Source of the DNA: Tillus elongatus
Taxonomy: Eukaryota > Arthropoda > Insecta > Coleoptera > Cleridae
Direction of reading: 5' to 3'
Assembly: GCA_964006375.1 (NCBI GenBank)
Contig: OZ023265.1
Span: 155,722,547 to 155,786,546, forward strand
Length of the DNA stretch: 64,000 nt
A program made the translations under genes and the position numbers. The notes beneath the pieces are model-generated. The model had not been told where the DNA came from, did not search any database, and was given only the letters and a program-made list of their open reading frames with translations. Shown here one piece after another: positions 50,925 through 61,874 of the stretch (positions are counted from its first letter, which is position 1; the number at the start of each line of letters is the position of its first letter).

Positions 50925-51683
50925 ATATAGGAAACCAACTCACACTGACACAACCATAACATACGATTCATGTCACCCTTTTCACAAAATCTGTCAGCCT
51001 ACCATTCTATGATACATCGTGCATTTTCAACACCTGAGTCACAAAACAATTTTAAAAAAGAAATTTCAATAATTAAGTAAACAGGATTTAATAATAGCTA
51101 CTCTGTCAAAATAATAGATAAAATGATCGAGAGAAAAGAATACAAATTAGCGATTAATTTAATTTATCCAAATATTAGAGACAAAAAAGACAACAGGTAC
51201 GTTTCGATAACTTATTTTGGTACCATTTCAGAAAACATTTCAAAAATTTTAAATACCTGTACAAATACAAAGCTAGCTTTTAAATCGTACAACACGACGC
51301 GTGATTTGCTATTTAACGCGAAAGAAAAATCTTGTTTCTTGACAAAAGCTGGAGTTTATAAATTAGCTTGTACACATTGTAATGTAATCTATATAGGCGA
51401 AACCTCTAGAAATTTTAACACCCGATAAAAGGAACATATTTCTGCATTTAGAAATAACCACGCTGACAAATCTACATTTGCAAAACATATTATTGATACC
51501 GAACATAAACCTACAGTAAATAACCGCCTACAACCACAACATTTTTGTATTGACAAACGTTAACTAGACTTTTTTGAAGCTTTGGAAGGCAAAAAGCACA
51601 CACACGACAATAGCTACCTTGTTTTAAATGAGCAAACTAATTTTATGAATTCCCCTTTATTGGATATTCTTCTTTCTAATTAA
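50925..51683 (+). pseudogene. Penelope-like RT C-terminus and GIY-YIG endonuclease
   Basis: The endonuclease nicks target DNA for integration. The first block YRKPTHTDTTITYDSCHPFH (about 50928-50990) is the conserved post-palm region of Penelope RTs, followed by a frameshifted linker. From 51123 the frame is open: ERKEYKLAINLIYPNIRDKK, LFNAKEKSCFLTKAG, then the GIY-YIG signature GVYKLACTHCNVIYIGETSR (about 51352-51411, with Val for Ile in GIY). A stop at 51426 interrupts just after the catalytic region. The remainder (KEHISAFRNNHADKSTFAKH, FFEALEGKKH) continues to about 51683 with one further stop. Confidence 0.87.
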
Positions 51684-52018
51684 ATAAGTTAAAGAAAATA
51701 AATTGAACTATTCTTTCAAAAAAGTTGTAATAAGATAATGAGTTGATGTATGTCGGTACTTTCGTTGTATGCTTCATTACAGTTATTGTTTAGTAATTTA
51801 ATTGTTATAACTGTTATCATAGTTATTATACGCTAGTTCTATTTTTATGTTAAATACTGACATACATCACGTAGACATTTTGAAAGCCTCATCCGTCATC
51901 TGTGTTTCATTTCATTTTATTTTAAATTTGATGACTTTTTTGATCAAAACATCATATCATAACATAGCAACAGATCTTTATTTGTAGTTGTCATGATTTC
52001 GTACTAATTCAATTTTAA

Positions 52019-52059
52019 TCTGTCTGAAAATTCTGTCAAGTAGCGAAACTAGTCACAGA
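52019..52059 (+). ncRNA. Degenerate hammerhead-like motif in Penelope 3' UTR
   Basis: Stem I pairs 52019-52023 with 52055-52059 (5 pairs). The core reads CTGAAAA at 52024-52030, where the consensus needs G at the sixth position, and GAAA is at 52045-52048. The minimal palindromic stem III ACTAGT is at 52048-52053, with the cleavage-site C at 52054. Stem II is weak. Hammerheads are known in Penelope-like elements. This copy probably cannot cleave. Confidence 0.5.
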
Positions 52060-52085
52060 AACATTGATTAACATCCGAGAACATC

Positions 52086-52996
52086 TAACCCAACAGTGAA
52101 GCCAGATAATTAGTCTCCAAGTCTGTATATAGTATGGACCAGTTTCACCAAGTAAGGGCAACCACAATCAATGGAAAAAAAAACCGTTACAATGTATCGA
52201 TGTCGATACATTCAAATAGATATAAAATGGAGTACGCTATATTGCATGTGTTGTCAGTTGTAAATGTTAGCCTTGTTATATGCAGCCTAAAACTTAGAGA
52301 ACATCCCATGTAAATCGTTTAGTTCTCGAGCCCGTATCATATTTGACACTTTATACAGTATAATGTTATCCACCAAAATTCAAATAGCGATCGATCATGC
52401 AGAACGATTTGGGGTGAGAGCAAAACGGAGATAATAATACTCTCCTAACAGGAAAGGGATGCTATAGGCCGTGATTAAATGAGCCTGGAAACCAGCAAAA
52501 AGTAGATAAACTTAGACCAGTTCAGAGTTTCAGAATCGAGTAGCGATAAGGTGATTGAAAATGTATGCAATGTATTTTTGATAAAATCTCAAACTCAACA
52601 TAATATTTTTTTCCTGTGACAGACCACTTTTGTACCATGTTTCATAAATATTTACCTAAGCCAGATGTATTTAATACATAAGAAAGTGACGCATCTGTGG
52701 TCATGTTAACTTCTCGATTGTAGCGCGGAATTTCTAATGTATTTTTTAAGATCGGCTTATCTGAAAAAGAAATTGGCAAGTTACTATACAATACAATATA
52801 GCTAATAGGTACAGATGTAAAGACTTTCTCTCTGGATTCACAATTGCTTATTTTCCTCTCAGTTAATAGGTCAAAAGAATGTCATAAGTTTTTATATGAT
52901 GAACACAGTTTATCCAGTTTCATTGAAAAAATAAGGAGAAGTGATTGTAAAATATCCAAACATTACCACTAGATGTTGCAAAAAAAGAGTTCTAAC
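52086..52996. other. Stretch without recognised features
   Basis: AT-rich, no coding motif. The right end may belong to the LTR-like unit that follows. Confidence 0.4.
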
Positions 52997-53448
52997 GCAG
53001 AAAGTTTGTTATGGTAGCGAATTTTGATTCATTACCTTTCAAAAGTATTATTTAAATATTTTATTTACCTAAGGTTTTACTAGGTGCAAACTAACGAGTT
53101 CTATTATATTGTCACATTTGTCTATGATAATTAAGTTTACGGACTTTGTTTATTATATGGTCAGATGTCGTTTATAAAGTGTGTTGGTAAGATCGAACAC
53201 TCTGGAATTAGATTTCTAGAAGGCAGAAAGTTCGTTATAGTAGCGAATTTTTATTGATTACCTTTCAAAAGTATTATTTAAATATTTTATTTACCTAAGG
53301 TTTTACTAGGTGAAAACTAACGAGTTCTATTATATTGTCACATTTGTCTATGATGATTAAGTTTACGGACTTTGTTTATTATATGGTCAGATGTCGTTTA
53401 TAAAGTGTGTTGGTAAGAACGAAAACTCTGGAATTAGATTTCTAGAAG
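52997..53448. repeat. 226-bp tandem duplication
   Basis: Bases 52997-53222 and 53223-53448 are nearly identical (a handful of substitutions). Each starts GCAGAAAGTT-GTTAT and ends CTGGAATTAGATTTCTAGA. The beginning resembles the GCAGCAAGTGCGTTATGGTA family word. The duplication lies just upstream of a TATA box. Confidence 0.92.
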
Positions 53449-53560
53449 GGACCAGAAGTGACAGGTATAGAAAAGTGTAGAAGGTCGAGAATCTCTATGG
53501 ACAGTATAAATAGATGAGCGGTGCACAGAGTAAGTTAGTTCACTATTGATTAGTGCGGTG
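53425..53560 (+). promoter_or_regulatory. Possible LTR-type promoter
   Basis: TATAAATAG at 53505-53513 is followed about 30 bases downstream by a TTAGTTCACTATT initiator-like region. Upstream, TTTCTAGAAG with flanking GGAAT and AGAAG units resembles a gapped heat-shock element. The downstream sequence is cut by LINE copy 5, so the identity as an LTR is not proved. Confidence 0.4.
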
Positions 53561-53648
53561 TACAATAAGGTATCATACAGTATTAAGCGAGTCAGCAAGT
53601 GTTGGTGTATATGAAGCAATCATAGAAGGCGAATAGTGGAACAGGGGG

Positions 53649-56125
53649 TTTATTTCTTATTTCAACAACACACCACGAAGGCTCACTGCCTAAATACTAT
53701 CGTACCGTGGGTGTCGACAAGGAGGAAAGAGGCAACTTGCTAATTCTGGACTTGAAGGTTTGTAGGTTCGGCGGAGAAGGAAAAACATGTGCCGGCAAGG
53801 AGTTCCACAACTTGGAAGTCCACGGGACAACAGAGCAGGCATAACAAGATGTTCTATGTAGGGTGACCTAAACAGTAAAATGGTGCATTGACTCTGTTCC
53901 CCTGGTAGATCTGCTGTGGGCAGTAGGTGGAGGAACTATGAAAGAATGCTCCTCTGAGCAGTGCCCGTGCAGATATCTATAAAAGAGAGAGGGGTCACCA
54001 ACGGCACGTCGGTGGGCAAGGGATGGCAGCCTTTTGGTGAGGGTAGGATCACCGATGAGACGTATAGCTCTCTTCTGAATGGAGTCCAGGAAAACTAGTG
54101 TAGAAGCGGCAGCGGCACCTCAGATATGGGAGCGGTAATCGAGGTTTGGCCTTATTTTTGCAGTATATAAGGTATAGAGATTAGCTGGTGAAAAGTATTT
54201 GCGAGCCCGGAAGAGCAAACCTAATTTCTTAGCAGCTGCTTTTGCAATTGATGTGACATGTTGGCGCCAATTGAGATTTCGATCCACAGAAATGCCAACA
54301 AGTGAAAAGGACCCATTACTTTGAATAAATTGGTTGTTCATTGTGATGGGTCTAAGGCTGGTGTATCTCTCATGAGATAGAAAGCAAGACTGAGATTTGG
54401 TGAAGTTGAATTGTACAAGATTTCTACTTCCCCAGTCTAATACTTTTTGGAGATCCACAGAGACAGAACCCTCCATGAGTCTGCGATCCTCATCTAATTG
54501 GGCTAAAGAGAAAGGCTTAAAATATTGTATATTTGAGTGGAAGGTGATATTATCCGCGTAACTGTGAACTGCGCTGGATGTGCTGGAGAGGAGGTCATTG
54601 ATGTGGATAAGAAACAAAGTAGGGGCTAAAGCTTAACCTGGAGGGACTCCCGCATTAATTAGATACAGTTTAGAGGAATGACCATCCACGACAACAGAAA
54701 TGCTCCGGTTGTAGAGGAAATTTGCTGTCCAGGTACATAGTTTTAGTGGTAGGCCATAGGCCGGAAGTTTATTAAGCCGTGCTGCGTGCCAGACCTGCTC
54801 GAATGCTTTGGATATGTCTATAGCGACAATCTGGGATTTACCGCGTAGTTCCATAGACTTGTTCCAAGAATGGGTGACAAAGGAGAGGAGGTCAGCATTT
54901 GATATGCGCTGACGGAATTCATACTGCCTGTCGTAGATTAGACTGTGTTTTTCAAGAAATTTTAGTAATTCGGCGTTTATATACTTTTCCATCACTTTAG
55001 AGACGACTGAAAGAAGAGAAATAGGCCTGTAGGAAGCGCTTTGGATCCTTTGTTGGGGACGGGTTGTACTCGAGCAGTTTTCTAGTTACTAGGGAATATG
55101 CCTCTATTTTAAGATGTCTGAAACAGGCGAGTCAGGACAAGAGCAAGTTCTGGTGCGCATTTTTGGAGAACAATTGCTGGGATCTCGTCAAGGCCAGAGG
55201 GTTTCCTGTTATTAAGAGAAGAGAGCATATTTCGTACCTTTTTAGTTTTGAATATGATATCCGTCATTTTATGCGCGACATTGGGGACTGTCGGTGGTTG
55301 AACATTTGGAGGTGGCTTGAGAGCAGAATTGCCGGCGACCAACGAGGCAAAAAGTTCAGCCTTTCCCAGGGCGGTAGAAACAATTTCATCCCCTGAAGCA
55401 AGATGTGGGAACGTGCTCTTGCAGATATTATTCCCAATAGATTTAGCAAGAGTTCAGAAGGGTTTGCTGCCATTAGAGCTTGAGAGGACTTTGTTTTTGA
55501 TGTGGTTATTAGGCGAGTTTTTTTGCCTTAGAAAGAATGCGGACATAGCGTTTTCTTCCGTCATTAAACGCTTGACGCTTTTCTTGACTGGGATTGTGTA
55601 GAAGCGTTTTGTGAGCTTTGGCCTTTTCAAGTCTGGTCTTGTTACAGGATTTAGAGAACCATGGCTTTTGAGTGGCTGACGAGGTTTTCTGTGTACGTGG
55701 AATAAATAATTCCATGCCAGCTTGGATGATTGCGGTGACTTTTTGTGAGATATCAGAGGGGTCAGGATGAGAGAAGCAGACAGACGCCCATGGAAATGAG
55801 GAAAAGTAATTCCGCATTTCGTCCCAGTTCGCGAAGATATAGTGCCAAACGATACGTGGGTGTGATGACTGTGTGACCTCGGGTTGTATTGCGCAGGAAG
55901 CAATGACCATGCCGTGGTCTGAGCGACCAAGGGGTGCGATGACTGATATCTTATAGCATTCCGGTTTTGCAGTAAGAAGGAGATCCAAGGGATTTGATCT
56001 GTGTGTTGGGATGCGAGGAAAGTAAGTAGGTTGTTGAACCATATTGGCTAAAGAATTGCAGACTACGAAGGCCTCCGCTGCGCTCCCTTGTGGATCGGTT
56101 TTTGAAGATCCTAGCCATTCCTTAT
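53649..56125 (-). mobile_element. Jockey/CR1-type LINE, copy 5
   Basis: Covers the 3' UTR, the RT and the endonuclease as far as the GxFNxHNKEW region. It is truncated at about 56125, at nearly the same point where the 830-aa frame of copy 1 begins. Confidence 0.92.
53800..56120 (-). pseudogene. LINE ORF2 remnant, copy 5
   Basis: From 5' to 3': KEWLGSSKTDPQGSAAEAFV and GRSDHGMVIASC (about 56115-55900), LVAGNSALKPPPNVQPP (about 55342), KASGLDEIP-like GRKPSGLDE, YRPISLLS truncated near 55030, the RT blocks ISKAFEQVWHAARLNKLP and NAGVPPG (54995-54633), SYADNITFHSN (YADD changed to YADN, about 54560) and the tail to about 54120. Frameshifts near 55480, 55040 and 54630, and loss of the second catalytic Asp, mark it as dead. 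Confidence 0.88.
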
Positions 56126-57060
56126 GGAAAATCCTTGTGGTAAATTGACGATTTTTCACTGAAAATAGAGTAATGCATCACTTCAAAAGTTTATAGGTAC
56201 AGAAGTACCAATATTACTAAACACCTGACATTTTCTTATGAAATGTAGGTCTGTTTTAATTATGGAGGGGTTGAATACTAATTTTATTTCTAATCAAGTC
56301 AACGATCCTTAATTGATTTCATGAAAAAGTATTTCTGGGGACAACATATGCAGAATAATATGTAAGTTATATAATTAAATTGGAAGAAGCACTATTTTTT
56401 TAAACCTAGTGATACTTCAGGAAACAAGCGTAAGTGTATTAACTATGATACAGTTTTTAAAACAATTTAAACGTTTGCCAAGCTTTTTGTACTTGTTCAG
56501 CAGAGCTTACCGCTTGTTAAATTTATTGATTATTCATGTATTTAAAACAAATTCAAACAACCCCTTGCATTTGACAACATCAAATGAAATTTTTCATCAC
56601 TTAAATAACAAAAGCTTGTGTAGTGCCACACGTGTGAACTTTTTTTTCAATGCGAAACATGTAAATCAATATTACTATAGGATAAACCGATGTGACAGCA
56701 CCGGGCATTTTTTTTACTCCAACACTGAAAAGCAGAGGAATTTTCAGTCCATTTAAGTTCATTTAAATTTAATCGTTGCTCTAATCAAGTCATCAGTGCT
56801 AGTCTAAAATTCATTTAGCCTTAATTGCCTAAGAAACAATATACATTTAGAAAGCTATATTCTTCTTCTGGATATGGAAATGCTCAGAGTTTATTGTATA
56901 ATAAAGTCTAATTTCTCCATTAGAAAATAATTAAATTATGATAAGCTAACTTTTACCGACGAGGACAAAATCAATAATCTGAATTCTAGAACACTTAAAG
57001 TTAATGTAAGTATACAGTCTCTGCCGAAAGTCTTTCACCAGACAAAATATTGTTACTAAG
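56126..57060. other. Stretch without recognised features
   Basis: AT-rich. A 115-codon + frame at 56409-56756 has no recognisable motif and biased low-complexity composition. Confidence 0.4.
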
Positions 57061-57062
57061 TG

Positions 57063-57311
57063 AAGACAGTAACCTGTGATGAGCACTGGTAAGTACACTT
57101 GAAGATCCCAAATCACCACAACACATCTTTTAAAGATCTGATGATCGTTTCGCTAATAAATTCAAAAGTTCCCGAAAAATATTGTCTGCCAAACATTCAT
57201 AAACCGGGAAAATCGATGAGACCTATTATTTCGGCTATAGCTTCTTCGACATATAATTTAACGAAGTGGGTCAATGAGTTTAAAGGCTTGCCTGTAAATC
57301 AGAAGTATTGA
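57063..57311 (+). pseudogene. Penelope-like RT fragment
   Basis: The + strand shows CCAAATCACCACAACACATC, shared with 11.25 kb, followed by VPEKYCLPNIHKPGKSMRPI and ISAIASSTYNLTKW (about 57165-57270). This matches KYCLPKIHKPGKSMRPII...LGKW in the 10-11 kb copy. About 300 nt between these blocks are deleted. It ends abruptly at a GCAGCAATTGCG-family start. Confidence 0.82.
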
Positions 57312-57634
57312 CGCAGCAATTGCGTTATGGTAGTGAATTTTCATGGAAATGACCTGGCACCAAATATTGTTTTATAACTTTTTTTCCTGTAACATAGAAA
57401 TCTAAATTTCGGTATGTAGTTTGTCTTTTAAGTCGTGAACTTGCGTACCAAATTTTATTACCATAGCTTTTTTATTTTTGGAGATAAAATTTTTTTCCTA
57501 AAGAAAACTCCAATTTTTTCCGGAATACCTTATGCCATTTTCCTGGCTAACGAACCTATGCAAGTCACTTACAAAGGAAGGTACGTGCCAAATTTTATTA
57601 AAATCGCCTTATTGCTCTTTGACTTATCGGTTTG

Positions 57635-57724
<90 letters not shown>
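57312..57724 (+). repeat. GCAGCAAGTGCG-family copy ending in (TA)n
   Basis: Starts GACGCAGCAATTGCGTTATGG, runs through CTGGCTAACGAACCTATGC to GACTTATCGGTTTGC and ends in (TA)n (57636-57724). It is collinear at both ends with 48.15-48.70 kb. It follows directly on a Penelope fragment. Confidence 0.78.
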
Positions 57725-57727
<3 letters not shown>

Positions 57728-58291
57728 GGTAGGTAGGGTGCCATTTTTTGACCTCAAGTATGGGTATGTTGGTTATTATAAGAGTTACGAGATCGGGTAA
57801 ATTAGAATAAAGTTGCGCATTTTTATGATGATCAATAATTGGAAAAAATATGACATATCATTTTTAGTTTTTGAATTACGCAAAAAAATTAAAAATCCTG
57901 ATTTTATTTTAATTTTTAGTGCGAAAATCGACAAAGCTAGGCGTTTTTAATAGAAACATTGTCAAGCCACTTTTTTACAGGGAATCTAAATCTGCCATCG
58001 CATTTTCCATGATATACTAGATGCAAGAGTTACAATACTTAATTTTGGTTTTTCTTATGGGTGCCATATTGTATTTTTTTTTCGTCTAAATTTTTTTCTG
58101 ATTACGATGATGTATCACACGACATGGTTAAGTCTTACATTTTGACTGAAATTAAAAAAAAAGAATTTTGCACAGAGTTCATTGAAAACCACGAAGCAAC
58201 ATAACTTGTAACAATAATTATTTTGACAGTGCATTCACAGTTGTCACATTTCGATAATTGAAGCAAGTAATTTTTTTGTTTAATCATTAAA

Positions 58292-59384
58292 ATGCCATTT
58301 TCCAGTAAAGAAAAACGGGATATGCTAGAAATGTATTACGCTTCGCATCGATCTGTGCAAATTACTTCTGAACCATACCTGCAGCGGTATCCAGAAAGAT
58401 AGCAACCAGGTCAAAACTACTTTTTATCACTTCATGAAAATTTAGGCGAATATGGTTTATTTTGCAAACCTAGAGGAAAATATGGAGTTAGGCAAAATGA
58501 TAATGAAGTTGCAATTTTACAAGCGGTAAGCAAAACAATCTCTTTCAATAAATACCACATAAAACGTATGAAGCCCCATATATAGGCTCATCTAATGAGT
58601 TTTTTTTACTAAGTTCAAGAAAATCGTTCTACTTCCACACGGGAACTTGCATCGGAGCTGAACATGTCACATTAAGCGGTGTGGAGAGTCCTCAAAAAAA
58701 ATTATCGACCGTTTAAAATTCATATCACCCAAGTTTCCCATCCTGGAGATAGTAATCGACGGGTAGCATTTTGCAGGTTTGTGATGGATCAGTTAATCCA
58801 AAATCCAAATTTTTTCAGTAATGTGATATTTACGGACGAGTGCAAGTTTACAAACTCAGGCATCTTCCACCGTTACAATGAGCACATTTGGTCAATTGAA
58901 ATTCCTCGTGAACATCAAGAAAGGCGACCACAAATACGTTTAGGATTTAATGTGTGGATGGGTTTGTTGGGCGAAAGCATCATCGGCACATAATATTATG
59001 GACTACATTGACAGTAATATTTGTCTAAACCGCATGCAGAACCTCTGGTTCCAGCAGGACGGCGCGCCGCCACACAACGTTAGGAGGGTAGCTGACCATT
59101 TGTCAACGATGTTTCCTCGAAAAGTTATTTCTAACAATGGTGATGTTTGTTGGCCAACAAAATCGCCGGATCTTTCGCCATTAGGCTAATTTTTATGGGA
59201 AACTGTGAAAGATCAGATTTATAAAACTGTGCCCGCCGATATTGATGAGTTGCGAAGAAACATCATTACCGTCATAAGGAATAAAATTAGAAGGGGGGAC
59301 ATCTCACGGGCAATACGGAACTTGCAAAAACGTGTGGCATTGTGTTTAGAAATAGAAGGTCAACCATTCGAGCACCTCTTATGA
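58292..59384 (+). pseudogene. Mariner-type transposase remnant of element F
   Basis: Start MPFSSKEKRDMLEMYYASHR at 58292. An in-frame stop lies near 58400, and a probable 88-bp intron (58526-58613) follows VAILQA. The helix-turn-helix continues as QENRSTSTRELASELNMSH and VWRVLKKNYRPFKIH. The first catalytic block VIFTDECKFTNSG is at about 58826, VWMGLLGESIIG at about 58950, and the second block LWFQQDGAPPHN at about 59045. In the third, SPDLSPLG-stop-FLWE (about 59165-59200), the Asp is replaced and a stop follows. The C-terminus (FEHLL-stop, 59384) matches the usual family ending. Inactive, but well preserved. Confidence 0.87.
58526..58613 (+). other. Putative intron in transposase F
   Basis: GTAAGC donor and TTTTTTTACTAAG acceptor with a pyrimidine tract, placed between two helix-turn-helix segments. 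Joining leaves a one-base phase error, which could be a later indel in this pseudogene. Confidence 0.5.
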
Positions 59385-60055
59385 TTTTTTCCATTTGTTT
59401 TTGTTTTGCTCTACTTAGTGTTGTTGTTTCTAAAATTTTGTTTCATCGCAACTAAGAATAAAATTTTGGGATATTCTATTGTTCTTAATTTTAAACTAAA
59501 TAGTTAACTGTGCAGAAATGTGAGCCTTCAAGCTCTAAATTTGATGGACTCTCAAAATTTTGTTGAATATAATTATTGTCACAAGGTATGTTGCTTCGTT
59601 GTTTCCAATGCACTCTGTGCAAAAATGACTTTTTTTTTTAAATTTCAATCAAAATGTAAGACATGACCATATCGTGTGATACATCATCGTAATCAGAAAA
59701 AAATTGTAATAAAAAAGTAAAAATCCAATATGGCGCCCATAAGAAAAAAACAAAGTTAAGTATTGTAACTCTTGCATCTAGTATGCCATGGAAAATGCGA
59801 TGACAGATTTAGATTCCCTGTAAACAAGTGCCTGGACAATGTCCTGATTAAAAACGCCTAGCGTTGTCTGTTTTAGCTCAAAAAAATAAAAATGAAATTC
59901 AGGGTTTTTAATTTGTTTGCGATAATGCAAAAACTAAAAGTGACAGGTCATATTTTTTTCAGATTATTGATCACCATATAACTGCGCAACTTAACCGATC
60001 TTCTAACTGTTATAATAACCGAGATACCAATGCTTGAGTTCGAAAAACCGGCACC

Positions 60056-60058
<3 letters not shown>

Positions 60059-60122
<64 letters not shown>
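60059..60122. repeat. (TA)n array
   Basis: TA array between the right end of element F and LINE copy 6. Confidence 0.97.
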
Positions 60123-60124
<2 letters not shown>

Positions 60125-60476
60125 AGAAAGAGGTCACCAACGGCACGTCGGTGGCCAAGGAATGGCAGCCTTTGGCTGAGGGTAGGGTCACCGATTAGAC
60201 GTATAGCTCTCTTCTGAATGGAGTCCATGATGGCGAGTGTAGAGGCGACAGCGGCACTCCAGATGTGGGAGCAGTATTTGAAGTTTGACCTTATTTTTAA
60301 AGTATATAAGGTATAGAGATTAGCTGGCGAAAAGTATTTGCGGGCCCGAAAGAGGAAACGTAATTTCTTAGCAGCCTCTTCTGCCAATTGAGATTTAGAT
60401 CCACAGAAATGCCAACAAGTGAAAAAGACTCATTACTTTGAATAACTTCTATGTTATGATGGATCTAGGGCTGGTT
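60123..60476 (-). pseudogene. Jockey/CR1-type LINE fragment, copy 6
   Basis: Corresponds to about 38652-39025 of copy 1. The - strand reading gives AAKKLRFLFRARKYFSPANL, YCSHIWSAAVASTLAIMDSI and AIRLIGDPTLSQRLP. The 3' part is replaced by (TA)n exactly at a CTATAAAAGAGAG site, where the intact copies have TATAA. This is consistent with a TA-targeted insertion having disrupted it. Confidence 0.88.
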
Positions 60477-60479
60477 GTG

Positions 60480-61275
60480 TATATAAATTTGTCAGCAAAT
60501 TCTCCTACATAAGGCACTTCTCCCAGAAAAGCAACACACTCTTTGGGACTTAACTTTTCCAAGTTGCTAAATCGGAACGTTCTCCTTAACAAAAAACAAA
60601 AAAATCACAAAATTTTAGTGATGGCGTTGTGGTATATTGAAACCACCACATATAAATGACGATCAAAAGCAACATTTTTATGTAGATATTTATAATTACA
60701 GTACAGTCGGCTACTAATACATTATAATAATCATATGTAGGTACTTACTTACCATTAGGTTTTGCTTTAGTTCACTCAAACTTGTTACTAATTTGGAACG
60801 TAAATCCACAAGAACGCATTACACAAGCGGAGGTGAAGGCACCTTCAGCCTGCTATGAGATTTGTTCCGCTGCACAGCAATGGCGCACGTCAAAGTACGT
60901 ATCAGGTAGGCGGTACGTAAAATATACCACAAAACAGCATCGATAAAAATTGTTATATTGGTGGTATGTGTAGTATACCAGTAAGCGCGAAAGGGCTAAA
61001 CAAGCGAGCAGCTAAGACGTATTATATCGGGCCGACTTACTTCATGGTCACATTGCTTGTTATATAAAATGATAATTTCAGATATAACTTTGAATTGACG
61101 GATTTAATAACCTAAGTATCTCTGACAATTTTCGAAATGCAAAAACAATGAGTCTTTCTTTTTTTTAAATTTGTTTTAGTTTTAAGGCTATCGCAATTTT
61201 ACTCCAGGGTCTAGATATAATCTTGTATTTATTTTTCTTAGATTTTATTAGTTGCCAACAATTTTCTAATTAAAA
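60480..61275. other. Stretch without recognised features
   Basis: No coding motif or repeat recognised. Confidence 0.4.
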
Positions 61276-61325
61276 ACGATTTTCATGAAAATTCGCTACA
61301 ACAACGTACTCGCAGTCAATTATTA
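61276..61325 (-). repeat. GCAGCAAGTGCG-family end (diverged)
   Basis: On the - strand: TGCGAGTACGTTGTTGTAGC, then GAATTTTCATG, a diverged match to the recurrent family start. Confidence 0.5.
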
Positions 61326-61874
61326 CGTTGCTGTAAACTAACATTGCCACTTTATTAGTGATAATTTTAGACACACTAGCGTTTCTGTTGCTTAATTATT
61401 TACTTCAAAGTTTTACGCTCTTGCCTACTTCCACAAGCCTAATCTAATTTCCGGCCCTTTCTATCTTTGTATAGCCGTAATCTGACATAAATTTCAAGAA
61501 AAGCGGAAGTTTCTATACAAGCTGGAAATAGAGAGTAAAAGGATTAAACTAGGGTGCTTACAATTTAAATAGAAATAATGGACTACTGACAGATTTAAGT
61601 TAATAAATTAGGGCCTCGTTCCTGTAATTGTAGATCTCTCATTTTAACTGGAAAGTAAAGATGTTGGCAATAATACTCAACTTAAAATCGGCTTTAAGAA
61701 TATTATTCTCTTAACCTATTGGCGAATATATTTGCTTTTACTAAGTGATTGCATATATCCATTATACGATAATTCGCAAAAGTAGGATCTCCAAAGAGCA
61801 AGGGTCGTAGGGAAAATGTGTGAGCGGCTGTTAGCCACATGCTACGTTCGCTGCTTCCAACCCAAGGTGTTTGT

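Larger units (their letters stand above)
50925..52085 (+). mobile_element. Penelope-like element, 3' part
   Basis: 5'-truncated copy with the end of the reverse transcriptase, the GIY-YIG endonuclease and about 400 bp of 3' UTR that contains a hammerhead-like motif. Complementary in content to the RT-only remnant at 10.0-11.3 kb. Confidence 0.82.
57736..60058 (+). mobile_element. Mariner-type element F with ~490-bp TIRs
   Basis: The left TIR is 57736-~58227 and the right TIR ~59571-60058, in inverse orientation. Shared words include GATCAATAATTGG-like and ATGCGATGGCAG-type segments and CGTGTGATACATCATCG. The right end reads CACCCTG before TA, and the left end GGGTGCC after TA. (TA)n arrays lie at both edges (57636-57724 and 60059-60122). 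Confidence 0.9.
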
